NCBI GenBank assembly: GCA_004802705.1
Contig: SGPL01000149.1
Location: forward strand, 1-61,772
Direction: 5' to 3'
DNA from: Bondarzewia mesenterica
Taxonomy: Eukaryota; Basidiomycota; Agaricomycetes; Russulales; Bondarzewiaceae
DNA length: 61,772 nt
Shown: piece after piece, positions 1 to 12,429 of the stretch
How the letters are laid out: every line of letters begins with the position of its first letter
Position numbering within the stretch: the stretch's first letter is position 1
Made by a program: the position numbers and the translations under genes
Notes under the pieces: generated by a model
The model's input: only the letters and a program-made list of their open reading frames with translations
Told to the model about the DNA's origin: nothing
Database searches by the model: none

Positions 1-625
1 TATTGAAGAAAAAACTTTTTGTTATAGTTTTTATAATTCTTTTTCAATATACTAGCTCGCTTCTCATCCTCATATTTTATACCACTCTGTTCTCTTTATT
101 TTAAATATCTCATCCTCATATTTTATATCACTCTATTCTCTTTATTTTAAATATCTCTTAAGCAAAAATTATATTTTTAAATTATCAAGTGAATATTTAT
201 ATATTTAGTATAAATTATATCTCTAAATCACAATTAATCCTCATAAGAAGCAAATGCTTAAAGTGAGTATCATATTATTAAATTATTATACTATAATCAT
301 TAAAATAAATATAGTTCTATTTAATGATAAAATTATTAAAACTCTTATAGTGCTATATTAACTTGCTTAAATTTATCATACATGACCCTCTGGACATAAC
401 TTATTCTTTGTGTGGCTAATTTATTTAAAGTGTTAAATTAAATTATAAATTAAACACTTTTAAAGATATTAGCCACTATCACTAAAATGATGATCTAGAC
501 TTTCAAGATCTTTATAAACAATAATAATAATAAATAAAAACAAGTATCTAAGCTATTGAATGCAAAAGGCTCGTAAGTATAAATATTATAAGAATTATAA
601 TACCAAATAAAAATCTCTATTTATT
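1..625. other. AT-rich DNA, nothing recognised
   Basis: Low-complexity A/T-rich sequence with short AAT-type runs (about 520-535). I see no coding frame, RNA gene or repeat I can name. Confidence 0.5.
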
Positions 626-631
626 TAGTAC

Positions 632-992
632 TGCAGAGGCTGGGTGGGAGAAGTTCAAGGTATCAGTGAACAAGTGAGAGAGGCTGTATCGTGTGCTGAA
701 GGAAGACTTCCATGGCGATAAGGACAGCTTTTATGCCTTTTTCATCAATCTAAAGCCACCAAAGCTCACGTAGAGCAAGAAGCGCAAGAGTGTCGATGGC
801 GAGACACAATTATGGCCCTACCAGAAAGTTGTTGAAGCCATGAGAAGATGCGAGAAGGCTGTAAGGGCAGAGAGGCAGAACCCAATATATCTCGAGCATG
901 GCCAGTACTCTGCGAGACTCTGGTCAGAGAGATGGGGCTCATAAAATGACTGGCAAGTCTGGCATGAGCTTGGGCTGGAGGCATACTAATCT
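632..992 (+). pseudogene. Coding relic of about 120 codons, unidentified
   Basis: One plus-strand frame reads through about 120 codons with only three internal stops before a final TAA. Residue use is natural and charged, for example KEDFHGDKDSFYAFFINLKP and then WPYQKVVEAMRRCEKAVRAE. It follows a pyrimidine-rich stretch ending TTTAG, which could be a splice acceptor. I do not recognise the family. The internal stops (TGA, TAG, TAA) fit mutated Arg, Gln or Trp codons. It may be the end of a mobile-element ORF or a decayed host exon. Confidence 0.45.
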
Positions 993-1682
993 CTTAGCGC
1001 CTGTAAAAACACATTTTGCACACCGCTATTGATTATCATACAAACATGTTGTGTAGTACCTACTCTAAGCCCCACTATTATTGATTACCATATCGTATGC
1101 ACTGCAATTATAGTATAAGTTGGACCACCCCTCGTTTCACCTGCTAATAATCATAGCACACCCTCTTTGGATCATTACGATCATAGTCTGCCATAAACTC
1201 GTAGTTGTCATTCAGAGAATAAAAATAGCAGAACATCGTTATGGCCTTAACCTGAGACCATCCACCTCATGTAGCCACCATGTTGACCGACCAGCCCTTG
1301 ATCTTCATGTGGTACTAGCATCTATCTCAACAGAATGAATGAGTTCTATAAAGAGCCCAAGACTTGTAGCCTAAAGCCTGCAGGTCGGACATGAGGCTAT
1401 GGCTTAGCATAGCACTCATCTGCAAAGTGGGCCATCAGTGAACAAGTACATAACATGACTTGAGATCAGCATGGAGCAAGATGCTAGCGACTCTCAATAC
1501 TCACGATTGGCTAGCTTTGAAGCACGGCACCTTAGGCACTGATCTTGAGGAGAAAGAGCCCTGACAACTGAATATGGGCACTGTACAGTAGCATGAAGCC
1601 ACCAGCCATGTTGAACCCCAGTCTGTGCTGACTTGCATGTCTTGAGCTTAATGTCAACGTAGCTACCTAGACACAGGATGAG

Positions 1683-3426
1683 TCACAAGTAGCAAATGGG
1701 ACTTAAGCTAAGCTGCATACATTCACCCATAATGATGTTGAAGCTTCCAAACTTGAGATTGATGACTTCATCAATGCAGAATAGCATGAGCCAAGTGTAG
1801 AGATAGGCCATCTGATGATAAGAGGCTAAGTCTTTAAGAAAATGCAGGACAGCCCAAGATGAATTTGATATGCACATAGCGGACTGTTTTGGCTCATCGC
1901 TCAGCAAGGGAAGCATCTGCATGCAGCAGACAGTGGTCATGCAAGCAATAAATGTTCATCAAAGTTAGAGCTCGCGCTGACTGTGAGACCTCGCCCGACC
2001 TCACCTTTATCTTCTCAAGCCTGATCATGAACTTAGAAACCTTTCAAGAGCAAGTGGGCAGGCCATGCCTAAGCATAGCACATCATGAAGTCAGTAGGCT
2101 GCTGTACTGTGCAGTTCATGCTGGAAGGTACCATTTTTTTGTCAACTCATTGAGTCACCACTCAGAGGTGCTTTCATTTGAATGGACATGCTGGTACCAC
2201 AGGGTGAGTGCAGCACGAGTGGAGATGACAGTCGAATACTGCATAATTATGCAAATGTAAGGCATCATTGAATAATCAAAATATGCAGGAAGAGGTACCT
2301 TTCGGCCTTCGAACCCATTATTAACTGGACCACACTTCTTGATAATAAATGCAGTGATATCTCTAGGTGTTCTGTGGTCAACACATTTAGCATCTCAATC
2401 CTGAGATCTGTGGGCATTGAATATGATGAATGCTCAGATGATTTTGCTAGCACGCATGGAGTTACGGGGGATCACCAATCAATATCTGAATATTGCAAAG
2501 AAATAACAGAGTGCGTACCTTTTATGTCCCTGCCATGTATGGTCTATAATGCTAGCCTTGGTTATCTTAGCGGCATATAGGGCAGTGTCATCGGTGGGCC
2601 CTTCATCACTTTCTGGGAATTCGATGAGGCAATCCTCGATGAGATCATCGACATTCTCCAGCAGAGACTCAGCTTCTTTGAGGTCAAGCTTGCATTCTTC
2701 ATCCGCAACCTGCCATAACAATCTAGTCGAGCTTAAAAGGTTTTGAGGCAGGGACGAGAGATAGCACCCTCACCTCCACTTCCTCCACATGAACTTGCCA
2801 CTCTCCAGATTGAGATGTTTTGTACATTTTCTGCGTGATCCAAGTAGTATCATTCATAGTGGAGGTGGCAATGAGCAAGTTCGAGGTGGTGGTTAGACCC
2901 AATCATGAGCATGAAACCCCTGTCTTTATGCCTGAATTCTGATGCAGACTTGCACATCTCAAACCTTCAGCAACCAAGGTTCTCTGCCTATTCATTTACC
3001 TTCAGAATGCATTGTGACTATGCAAACTGACAAACATACTAGTTGTACCGCTACAACTGATACCAATATGCATAGAGAAACAGGCCGTGGAATTGTAGAT
3101 ATGAGTGGTGAGGACAGAGTATGAAGACTGCCATGAAACCTAAATGAAAGACAACATGGTTACTGTGGCACGTCACCATGAAACAGTGAGGTGATAGCAT
3201 GGCACCCTGACCTGAAGTATTCTATACACCACGAGCTAAGCGATGATGGGTCCTGATGGTGCAACTTTATTGCAGCACAGATAAGGCATTTGGAGCACCC
3301 AGACCACAAGGTGAGTAGAGATGTGTAGAAACAAATGGCATTAAGGTTGGGGAAGGTGTTGTCAATCCAGCTAGCATGCAGTGAGCTCAGTCCACCCAGG
3401 CAGTGGTATGGGTCTTGAGAAAGCAC
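1683..3426 (-). pseudogene. Intron-bearing gene relic, unidentified
   Basis: Several minus-strand exons can be joined through GT-AG introns. The block at 2519-2721 is acidic and clean (residues such as LKEAESLLENVDDLIEDCLI). It meets a donor GTACGC at 2518 and reads on from an acceptor near 2453 into a second open block (2320-2452). That block ends at donor GTACCT, about 2319, with an acceptor TATGCAG near 2260. Further open blocks lie at 1683-1940 and 3160-3426. Preserved splice sites argue for decay of a genomic gene copy, not a processed one. I cannot name the family; it has no obvious transposase or RT motif. Confidence 0.4.
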
Positions 3427-4782
3427 ATGTCACAGCTTAATCCACTAGAAGGAGAGAAATGTGTAGAGGTTAGAGCAGGCAGAAGTGGCCTCGAGTAAAG
3501 ACTCACTAAGATCTAGATGTCGGCAGGTGATATTGAATGCTTGCTAGGGCGTGATCATGTAGACTTGCTATCAAACAGATGGCCAACATGGCTGTGTTAA
3601 TCAAATACATAAAAGGAACAGGTCACTGCCTTATCCATGTGTAATCACCTCCTGCTAAAAGGACGTACAGCAGGAGACCTCCTTGGGGAAGCAGCTTGCC
3701 ATTTGTAGCATCGACACCCACCTCGTAAATATTGAGTAACCCACTGTATTGATGGAATGGTGGACTGGATGCCAAATGTTAATAAAAGAATGGGGCGAGA
3801 ATGCAGATGGGGCCACGTACATTTGAATGCATCTGCGTGCACCAAAAAGCACTGCCCTAAGATTATTGCCCATGATCACATCAATGATCCTCTCCACATT
3901 TATGCAAGCCAGCTCAGTGGCAGCTATACCTAGTGCCTAGTGGATATTCATGAGCAGGTGAAGACAAAATGGAATGAGAGGCTCACTTTGTGGCAGCAGA
4001 AACTGAACACCCAAATGAGATCCCACAGATCTTGTTGAAGCGATAGCAAAGTGTATGGCCATAAATGCTAAGCACGAGATCATCCATGCCATTGAGGACA
4101 GATGGCACCATCAAAGATGAATATAGGCATAACAGGCATGTGACAGAGCTGTGTGAGGTGATCAAATGCAGCTGACAGTTAAGGGCCATGGTCGGGCGCA
4201 CTTGAAGAGGTGCTGTCACAAATCTAGACACTGACAAGTGCTTCGTTTATGATGTAGCCCATGCGATGAGTATTTGGAATGTGCCTTGCATCAATACTGA
4301 GCACAAAGCAAGGCTATGTGTTGCTGTCGACCCTAGGTCTGACCATCGAGGCGATCATCTGCTCTATTTTGAAAGTAGCCAAAATCTACACAAACATGAA
4401 GCAAGATCATGTCAATATAGGTTCAAGCATTAACGCATCAGTGCAGGCTCATCATGGCACCATATGACAAGGCCCAAATGAAAGGCATGAGCTGACTGCA
4501 CTCACCCATGTCAAAAAATCTGTGCTGTTTTCGCATCAGGCCATTTTCATGGGCTCTGCCATGACTGAGCAACGTGGATGCTCTTCGGAGAACAGGAGAA
4601 CTATGACCACAGGAGGTGAGACAAGGGGGTAAGGGGCAAGCGAGAAACATGAAACAAGGTGGATGCGATCACGTGAGATAGGGCATGCAATGTGTGATAT
4701 TTTTTTTTAACCTCGAGTCAAAGTGCATAGGCAATGTGCGAAGCGACGTGAATTTGCAGGCAATTGAAATAACAGCGACAAA

Positions 4783-4893
4783 GTGAAACTCGAGTGATAG
4801 TGATAAAGTGAAACTCGAGTGATAGTGATAAAGTGAAACTCGAGTGATAGTGATAAAGTGAAATTCGAGTGATAGTAATAAAGTGAAACTCAA
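4783..4893. repeat. 25-bp minisatellite, about 4.4 copies
   Basis: Four direct copies of a 25-bp unit beginning GTGAAACTCGAG start at 4783, 4808, 4833 and 4858, followed by a partial copy to 4893. The first three copies are identical and the fourth has two transitions (CTC to TTC, GTG to GTA). The period is not a multiple of three, so it is not a coding repeat. Confidence 0.9.
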
Positions 4894-6720
4894 GTCTACC
4901 ATCTCAGGTACCATGAGCTCGATAGCAACACCATCATTGAGAATTGTCTATGCTCTTGCCCATGTTTAGCCTGAAAAGAAGGGGGGAGGAACAGACAGAT
5001 GAACAAATCCAGATGGCCTTTATTAGCCTAACTGATGTAGGTCGTGACTCTACTATGCATGCAATGTTGGGTGAGCATGCTTCAACCCACTGGTCATGGA
5101 CCGGACTGACACTAAAGGTGATCAGGTGCATGTGTACCACCTTTTCTCCATCCTCTGCACAAAAAATCTGCATCATGTTGTATCGCATCACAATTTGTCA
5201 GTGCTCATGCAGCCCCTCAAAACCTTCTACATGTGGCCATATCACTACAGCACCTGCAACCTCACAGCAATAACCATGTGTCTCCCCTCTCCTTCTCTTC
5301 TTGCCCCCCCTTCTTTACAGCAATAATCCTAAGAAACATCAGTGGCTCATGCACGGCAGCGAGATCAAGCTGCCAGTACATCATGGCCGACCATGGAAAC
5401 AGATTAGTAGTGAGAGTTGAAGGGGAAGTGGGGGAGGCAGAGCTGAAGCCTAGGGCCTTTTTTTCTGCCCTTCATAAATCAGTAAATAGATAGATAGTAG
5501 TGAGATGATGGAAGCCACTTATGAATGAACAACAAAAGAGCACGCTTAGTTGGTCCAGCGCAAGCTAAGCGATCTACAGTAACCTGAGCAGCTGAACATC
5601 ACATGGAGATCGAATGCCTAATGTTGACAAATGCTAGGCCTAAATGCGACTGTGTCGTTGATCGGCTGAGACCAAGTTGATGGTGATCGGTAAAAGCTAG
5701 CTTAGTGGGTTGTGAGGTGAAGGTGGCCTATGCAAAATGTGAGCCGTGGTAGATGTGGATGTGATGGCATGCATGAGGAGTGTGCAACAGCTGTCATCAT
5801 CATTCAACAGTGGAGAAGGGAGGAAGATGGATGCAGCGAGTGGCAAACTGACATGGCAAAGGCTAGAAGAGGATGAGTCAGTGACACCGATGGAAGTGGG
5901 AAAGGCCAAACATGGAGGTGGAGATGCAAGGAGGGTGATCACTAGCTAATAATAGTAAGGTATCTCATGAGCCTCAAAGACTTAGCAATGCATGGGACAT
6001 GCAATGGCAGTGCACCCCAGCCAGAGTTTGCGTGTCCTATGCAGTGCTAAGGTGCAATTTTTTCCATGGGACACACAAGGAATTTGAACTGACACGGCAC
6101 TCACGGCAAGGAATGCTAAATGTTGACTTGAAACAGAGCTGTCAAATGCTCGATGGCATCAATGCTCGCCTATCGCAGTTCAACTACCAACTTGGCTAAA
6201 TCAAGAGAGCATGAGGCAGCTCGCAGCGAAGAGCACGTGCAAAGATAGGAGGAGGAGAGGGGCAGGAGTGCCCAATGATGCCAGGCTTCTCGGTCATGCA
6301 GAGGCAAGGCGAGGGGGAGATGAAGTGGACATGATGCACAGTGGGGACCATGTTGGATGCGCACTGCTACTAGCAAGGGCAGAGTAGGTCACAGTGCCAC
6401 ATGAGCCCTTTGACAAATTATGTGGCTGCTGAATGCAGATGCAGTTCCCGGGGGGTGCAATGACTAATCAATGAGCCGTAATGGGCAGGTGGTGCCGTGC
6501 ATGTCCCAGGGTGATCTAAAGGTTGCTTTGTATTTGGTAATTTCACCAGCAGCACCGTGCTTGATCTTGAACACTCACTTGCTACCTACAATGTTCGTAG
6601 CAATAGGTCTCTTGACCAAGTCTCATGTCTTTAGTTTCTTCATCTGACCCAGCACTCGACTCACTCTCTTGCACATTGCCTGTGGTGTCTTTTGGGATGT
6701 TATTTCTCCCCTAGGGGCAT

Positions 6721-7199
6721 TGCAAGTGTATCAACATATATATTAAACAATTCACAGTATTACTACTATAACATTAAAAAAAATTCAAATATTTACAATA
6801 TTTTTATCAATAAAAACAGACATAAGATCTTGCATTAGCAATAGCTCAGCTTCAACTCTAAATTACATTTGGAGATGAAAAAAAATTAAAGTAAAAGTTA
6901 TGATAAATAAAGAAAAAGACAAAAAAAAAGAGGAAGCACAGCTGTGAGAATAACAATAATAATGAGGTTAAAAAGAGCAAGAAAAGAAGTTGGATGAGGA
7001 TTAGACTCATATAGCATACAAAAAAAAAAGAAATAATAGTATATATAAATACAAGAATATAAATCAATAGAGTTAAATTGTTAATTATTAGTCATAAATT
7101 TAAAAATATATATTCTTTATAATTATTTTGAGTTGAGTGATTGCTATTAATTAAAAATAGAATTAATAAAGTATAAGATGACATGTTTATTACTTAATG
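6721..7199. other. AT-rich DNA, nothing recognised
   Basis: This is a transition back to very AT-rich sequence with poly-A-rich tracts around 6880-7035. No supported gene. The minus-strand open stretch at 6858-7067 is Phe/Leu/Ile-only and reflects composition. Confidence 0.5.
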
Positions 7200-8470
7200 A
7201 TAATAAAATATTGAGCTATCAAAGGACATCAGTTAAAATATATAATAAGATATAAAATATTACATATCTGATAAGCAAGTGATACTAAAGTTTAAACATC
7301 TAGATATAAAATAAATTTTAATATCACTACATTTATAAATAATAATGATAAAATTTTGCCTTTAAATATTGTCAATTCTACTGATAAGATTATATGCATA
7401 TTCTTATGCATTATTTATAATTAAGAAAAAAATAGCATCAGAGTTAATAAAAATAATTAGTTAGAGTATAGAGCATTAACAAACCTGACAAAATGATGTT
7501 TTTATCCTACATAACCTCAATGTTATCTTGTTTATACATAACTTCATCTTGTGCATCCTTATTTTTATCTTGTGGATATGCAACATCATTTTATATAACC
7601 TCATTTTTTGCATTTTTATTATTATTCTACATAGCATCATCTTGTAAAACTTTAATATTGTCTTCAGTTTTTGCAGCATCATTTTGCATAGTATTATAAA
7701 GCCTTTTTCTTTTAATATAGAGTGAAAACTTCTCTTGCACTATTTAGTGTTCTAGATACATGATACAATAGTTATAATATCTAAAATATTAGTTAAGCAG
7801 ATAATGAGTGATCATCTCTTCTTAAGTGGAAGCATGCCTATAAAAATCTCTATTAAACTTATTAGAAAAATTATATGTAAACTTACACTTTCTCACATAC
7901 AGCGCAAACTCATCTTTTATTCTTCTTAAAGTCTTTTCTGCCCCATATTTTATGCTAAAGAAATATCTATTGAGAATGTGTGATTCTATTAAATAAATTA
8001 GACAAATAGCTATTGAATATGATGATGAGTAATTATAAAACTTAAATACCTCTCATTTTTTAAACAAGCTCTAGACATTAATATAAAATAAGCATGTATC
8101 TTTGTCTTAAGTCACTTTATAACAGTGAATTTCTTTGTCTATAATTAAAATTTATAGCTAGCTATTAGAAAAATAACTATAAATATAGATCTTGCATGTA
8201 CTTGCTAATTCATTCTTACAGCATTTTTTTTTTCATGATTAGTTGTGTGATAAATTGCATGATATATATGCACAAAGCATCAAGTGAGAGGTTGAGCACC
8301 TTTTGCTTCTATAAATCATCTAAAAAAGCTCAATTTGATCTTATAGTTTTTTTATTATCTATTCAATTATCCTCATCTAATGCAGTAGATGCTATGATAT
8401 TTATTAGCTCATCATCCTCCTCTAATATGATAACTGACTGCACTCTACAAGAAGGCTTTAGTAAGTGAGA
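7200..8470 (-). pseudogene. Unidentified repeat family, copy A (inverted relative to copy B)
   Basis: Read on the minus strand, this segment matches 18480-19900 on the plus strand, with shared blocks at DNA and protein level. It includes an acidic array at about 7493-7680 where one repeat unit reads NKDAQDEVMYKQDNIEVMQ, the same 21-residue period as in copy B. Upstream on the minus strand (8470 to 8080) a frame with many TAG/TAA in place of probable Gln contains SLDALCIYIMQFITQLIM. The family is unknown to me. Being present twice in opposite orientation, it is probably mobile or derived from a mobile element. Ends are approximate. Confidence 0.55.
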
Positions 8471-11400
8471 CATATAATACTCATAATATAGATATTATCT
8501 TAGTGGCTTTATGCTTCCTCAGTGGCACGGTATTTTAGAAAATTAGCACAAGATATAGATGAATATAAAGACTGTTAAAATATCACATGGTAATGTGAGA
8601 TCAAGTAAACTTTTTATTTGTAGTATGACTAAACTACATGATAGATGTGGCACTTTTCTCTGGCTGTATAAGATGTAATAAATTGTCATATATGCAGAAA
8701 TTTCTGTAAATGCTAGTATAATAGAATGAACTAGGTTTGCCTCAATTTTTGAGCAAAATATAGCATATAATTATTAAAAAAATATAAATTAAATAAAACT
8801 AGTCAAGATTATGTATAAGCAATTGTAATAATATGAGAATATCTAAGACTACCAACTTGTATATGTACTAAGTCCTATTAGCTGAGTAAAAATAAAGCAT
8901 GATAATGTACTGATATGCATGATAAATAATTAAAATGTAAATTAATGAGATAATAATATAGAGCATAAAAAGTGAAGTGTAGCAGTGTGACTATTTGATA
9001 AATCTCTATTTATCATTAAAAGTATAATAATATAGAGTGGACACACTATTGTAACTTATTCATACCTTTATCCTTGCACATTAACATGTTATTAGATGAT
9101 TCTCATCTTTAAGGCTACCAAATAGATGTATATAGTGAGTGAAACTACAAAGATAAAAAGTAAAATAATACTCATCTACATTGACTATTTCAGTCTCAAA
9201 AAGTCATATTGAAAAACATAAGCATGACTTTACAAACTTTCAGCTTGCACATATTAAAAACATAATTATATTCATTTACAACAATCAACATTAAACTACT
9301 AATCTAGCAATATAGAAGGTCACAATGAGTTGCAAAGTCAAAGTTGCAGTTGCAGTTCATGTTCAAGTAGCAAAGATCTGAAATAAAAATGACCTATATG
9401 AGCTTTAGATTTATTATATCATTCGCTAGAAAGCTTTCATCTTTGCTTTTCATGACTCCTTGAGTAGCCTGTATATTGTGTCTATTATGAGATACAGAGA
9501 CTATGTTTGAATGAACAAAATTATAGAGTGGAGAGAACTGTTATTAATTGCACTACCATAGACATAACCTCTGATATCATTATTATCAGAGGGAATGAAT
9601 GGGGTAATAGGGAATTGATAAAGATTTTTATATGTGGGCAAGCTTGATTGCTCAAGCTTGCTGCTACTTGCTTAAAATAGTAACAATAATTTTGTATATA
9701 TTGTAGAAAGTCCATAAAACCATTAATTATTAACTACTCACATAGTTCACTTTCTAACTGAGTAGGCTTGATGAGAGCTGACTATTAAACTCATCGCTTA
9801 AGATACTTAGCTGAGAGTACATCACAAGTGGCTGAGACAGAGAGTATGAGTATGTTAAAGGTAGTGACTGAGAGTACATCACACTAGATGGCAAAATAAG
9901 TAGTGTAGTAGTGGCATTAGGAGTAGCATCAGCATTATTGTAGTCATGTCAAGCTTCTTTGTGCATCTGTGAAGTGATAAACTGATCATTTAAATCTATA
10001 AAGTGTAGTTAAAAAGAGTAATATACTTTCTGTAAGGCAAATATAATATGGCCTTAAGTATAGGGGTATAAAGGTGATGAAAATAAAAATAGTTGATGTA
10101 GTGAATACTTATTCAGCTCACTCAAGAATTGCTCACTTACTCAAAGACTCAAGGACTCAAGGATTGATTAAGATTAAGTAAATTTAGAATGTATTATGCT
10201 GCAGTATTTGAGAGCACTAAAAATAGATGAATATAAGCATGAGCATATATGAGAAATAATCAAAATGCATAATCACATTTCACAATAGATCACTATTGAT
10301 AGATAAGAATAATAACATACATATAAATAGATGAAGATATACAATAAAGATATATATAGAAGTACATAGAATATATATATAGGATATATAAATATAAAGT
10401 AAATGGGGTAAAAATGAACTCATGAGAAGAGTGAAAAAGAAGTGCTAAATGTACTATACTGTACCATATCAAAAAGTATATAGAATTATATTTATATAAA
10501 AATATTGAAAGTAGATGAGAGATAGTTATAAATAGAAGAAGATGCATGAGATGAAGAGTATGAGTGTAAATTGATGATATAGCATGAAAAGCAGCAGAAT
10601 ATACAGCACTATCATCATAATTGTGAACACTAACATCAATACTAATACCTACAAGCTTTAGCTTGGCAATACCTTCAAAAGTAAGAATGAAGCATACTAA
10701 TTCAACTTATATGTCTGCCTCTCTCCTTTGAGATCAGATCTCCTCTAATTTCTCTTGTGTAATTTCTCACATGAGGTCAATTTTATGAAGGTGATTGTTT
10801 ATACTTTCCTCTTGTGAGATATAAGTATCATGAGTAGCATGAGCTAAGTTCAGCATGCAATGAGAAAAATGCTAGTCAATAACTGTAGACCTCTTTTTTA
10901 AAACTTATATAGAATTTGAGCATAAATTTAATAATAAAAATTAAAAAAAAATGCACTGAGGTAAATAGTTATTTAATTTAATTTTTTAGCTACTGCATCA
11001 TATTTATTTGAGGCATTATGAGACTAAAACTTATCAATTTGGCCTCCTCTAAAGACTCTAAGCATCTAAAAAGAGGAGTGTGATCATCTTAAGGCAATAA
11101 AGAGGTAAAAACATGATAGATTATAGAGAGAGGAGTATTTTTAACTGATATAGAACTTATAAAGATAGGAGTATAGAGAAATGAATTTATTGTATATCTG
11201 TTTATATAATATAAGATGCACAGAATCTAATCAGGCAGCTTTAGCACATATTGTCCATCCTAAAGCCCCTAGAAAATATATTTATAATTAGCTAATATAT
11301 TACATTCAAGCAACATACACTGCAAGATAAAAAAATGAAGATGTGATTGTCTAATGAGTACAAATATATATTATATTAAAATAAAAATAGTTTTGAGATG

Positions 11401-11475
11401 AACATAGGGCAAAATATAGGGCAACTCATGAGGTTATAGAAATCTTGAGAGATCTTAAGAGATTAAATGCTAGGC
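8471..11475. other. AT-rich DNA, no gene recognised
   Basis: About 3 kb of AT-rich sequence with no coding frame that I can support. The minus-strand open stretch at 10293-10547 is composed almost only of Ile, Tyr, Leu, Ser and Phe and is a composition artefact. Confidence 0.5.
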
Positions 11476-11755
11476 ATTAAAAGATAGCATTCTAATTTTG
11501 AAGATGCCTAGGCCTCAAAGTAGAAGCAAAAGTAGAGAGTAAGGGAGTAGATATAGAGTTTGAGATAAATGATTGATTGATTCAATTGAATTAATTGTGA
11601 TTGAGCTAGATACAATTGAATAATTGAGAAATTAAAAGATAGCATTTAATTTTGAAGATGCTTAGGCCTTGAAGTAAAAGTAGAAGTAGAGAGTATGAGA
11701 GTGGATATAAAGTTTGAGGTAAATAGATGATTGATTTGAATAATTGAGAAATTTA
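11476..11755. repeat. Imperfect direct duplication, about 155-bp period
   Basis: A block starting ATTAAAAGATAGCATT at 11476 recurs at 11631 with the same order of landmarks (GATGCCTAGGCCT versus GATGCTTAGGCCT, then AGAAG...AGAGAGTA, then GATTGATT). The two copies differ by transitions and small indels, so the duplication predates part of the mutation. Confidence 0.8.
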
Positions 11756-11988
11756 AAACTGAAGCCACTGTCATTATACTTTAAATTCTGCTAAATCTAC
11801 ACCATCTACTTGTTCTTCTAAAACTATAGCCATATATTGAAACACGTCCTAACTAGTTTCAAATGTTAGTTTGAGAGATCCGACATTCTTAAAAATATTT
11901 GATGCAAGAGTGTCAAATTTCTTTAAAACTCAAGCTAAATGCTTATCTTAAGAACCAACTTCTTCAATGACTATTTGTTATACTTCCC

Positions 11989-12282
11989 TTAAAATTTCAT
12001 TAGAATCTGGTATGAGGCAGCCGTATAGATCTGGTCATGAGAGTACTCTATCCCTGTCTCCAATAAAACCAGTGGTCTTGGGAAACTGAACACGCTGTAG
12101 TGTGGAATAGGATGGATCTCAAATCTGGAGGGTGAGTTCATAGCCTGTTGAGTTGCGCGATCATAGAAGTCAATATGGTATTGCTCATATGTTTCCATGC
12201 CTCCTGTCCAGATGCAAATCGACAGCGGTGAGTCAGGGATCGCAAAGAGGTAGACATCTGGTTCACCATGAACGGGCTTCAC
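11989..12282 (-). pseudogene. 97-codon open coding block, unidentified
   Basis: An uninterrupted 97-codon frame on the minus strand with balanced residue use, for example SICIWTGGMETYEQYHIDFY and later FSFPRPLVLLETGIEYSHDQ. That is unusual in this AT-rich surrounding. Upstream (12290-12420) another frame continues coding-like text, so a frameshift or intron probably separates the two. Downstream the frame decays into stops. I cannot assign a family. It is either a fragment of a decayed gene or an exon that escaped most of the mutation. Confidence 0.4.
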
Positions 12283-12429
12283 TTAGTTATTCAGGCAAGT
12301 CAGACTGGTATATTAAAGAAAGATAGAAATAGATGTACTCCAACTGTAGGCAGAGTCCCTTCAGAACATCTCATCATTTCATTGGTACATTCATCAAACT
12401 CTTTTTAAAGTCGAGGAAGTTAGTCTATG

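Larger units (their letters stand above)
1000..6720. other. Less AT-rich relic segment with scattered coding blocks
   Basis: This part is visibly richer in G and C than the DNA on either side and contains long stretches of coding-like sequence interrupted by stops. Both strands give partial open stretches. The minus strand has the best-supported exons (separate entry, 1683-3426). At 3400-4650 the plus strand reads as mostly open text, for example between about 3740 and 4020, but I cannot identify it. It looks like an older or less mutated copy of a multi-intron gene, or several such pieces. Confidence 0.4.

Noticed and set aside
3160..3426. Cysteine-cluster (KDZ-type) transposase reading
   Set aside because: The minus frame has several Cys and a WCIEYFRSGC block, but the characteristic downstream motifs of KDZ proteins could not be found.
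8196..8468. Plus-strand ORF of 90 codons
   Set aside because: It lies antisense to the coding-like strand of copy A, and the matching block in copy B is coding-like in the opposite sense.
10293..10547. 84-codon minus-strand ORF
   Set aside because: Nearly all Ile/Tyr/Leu/Ser/Phe residues; a by-product of A/T-rich DNA.
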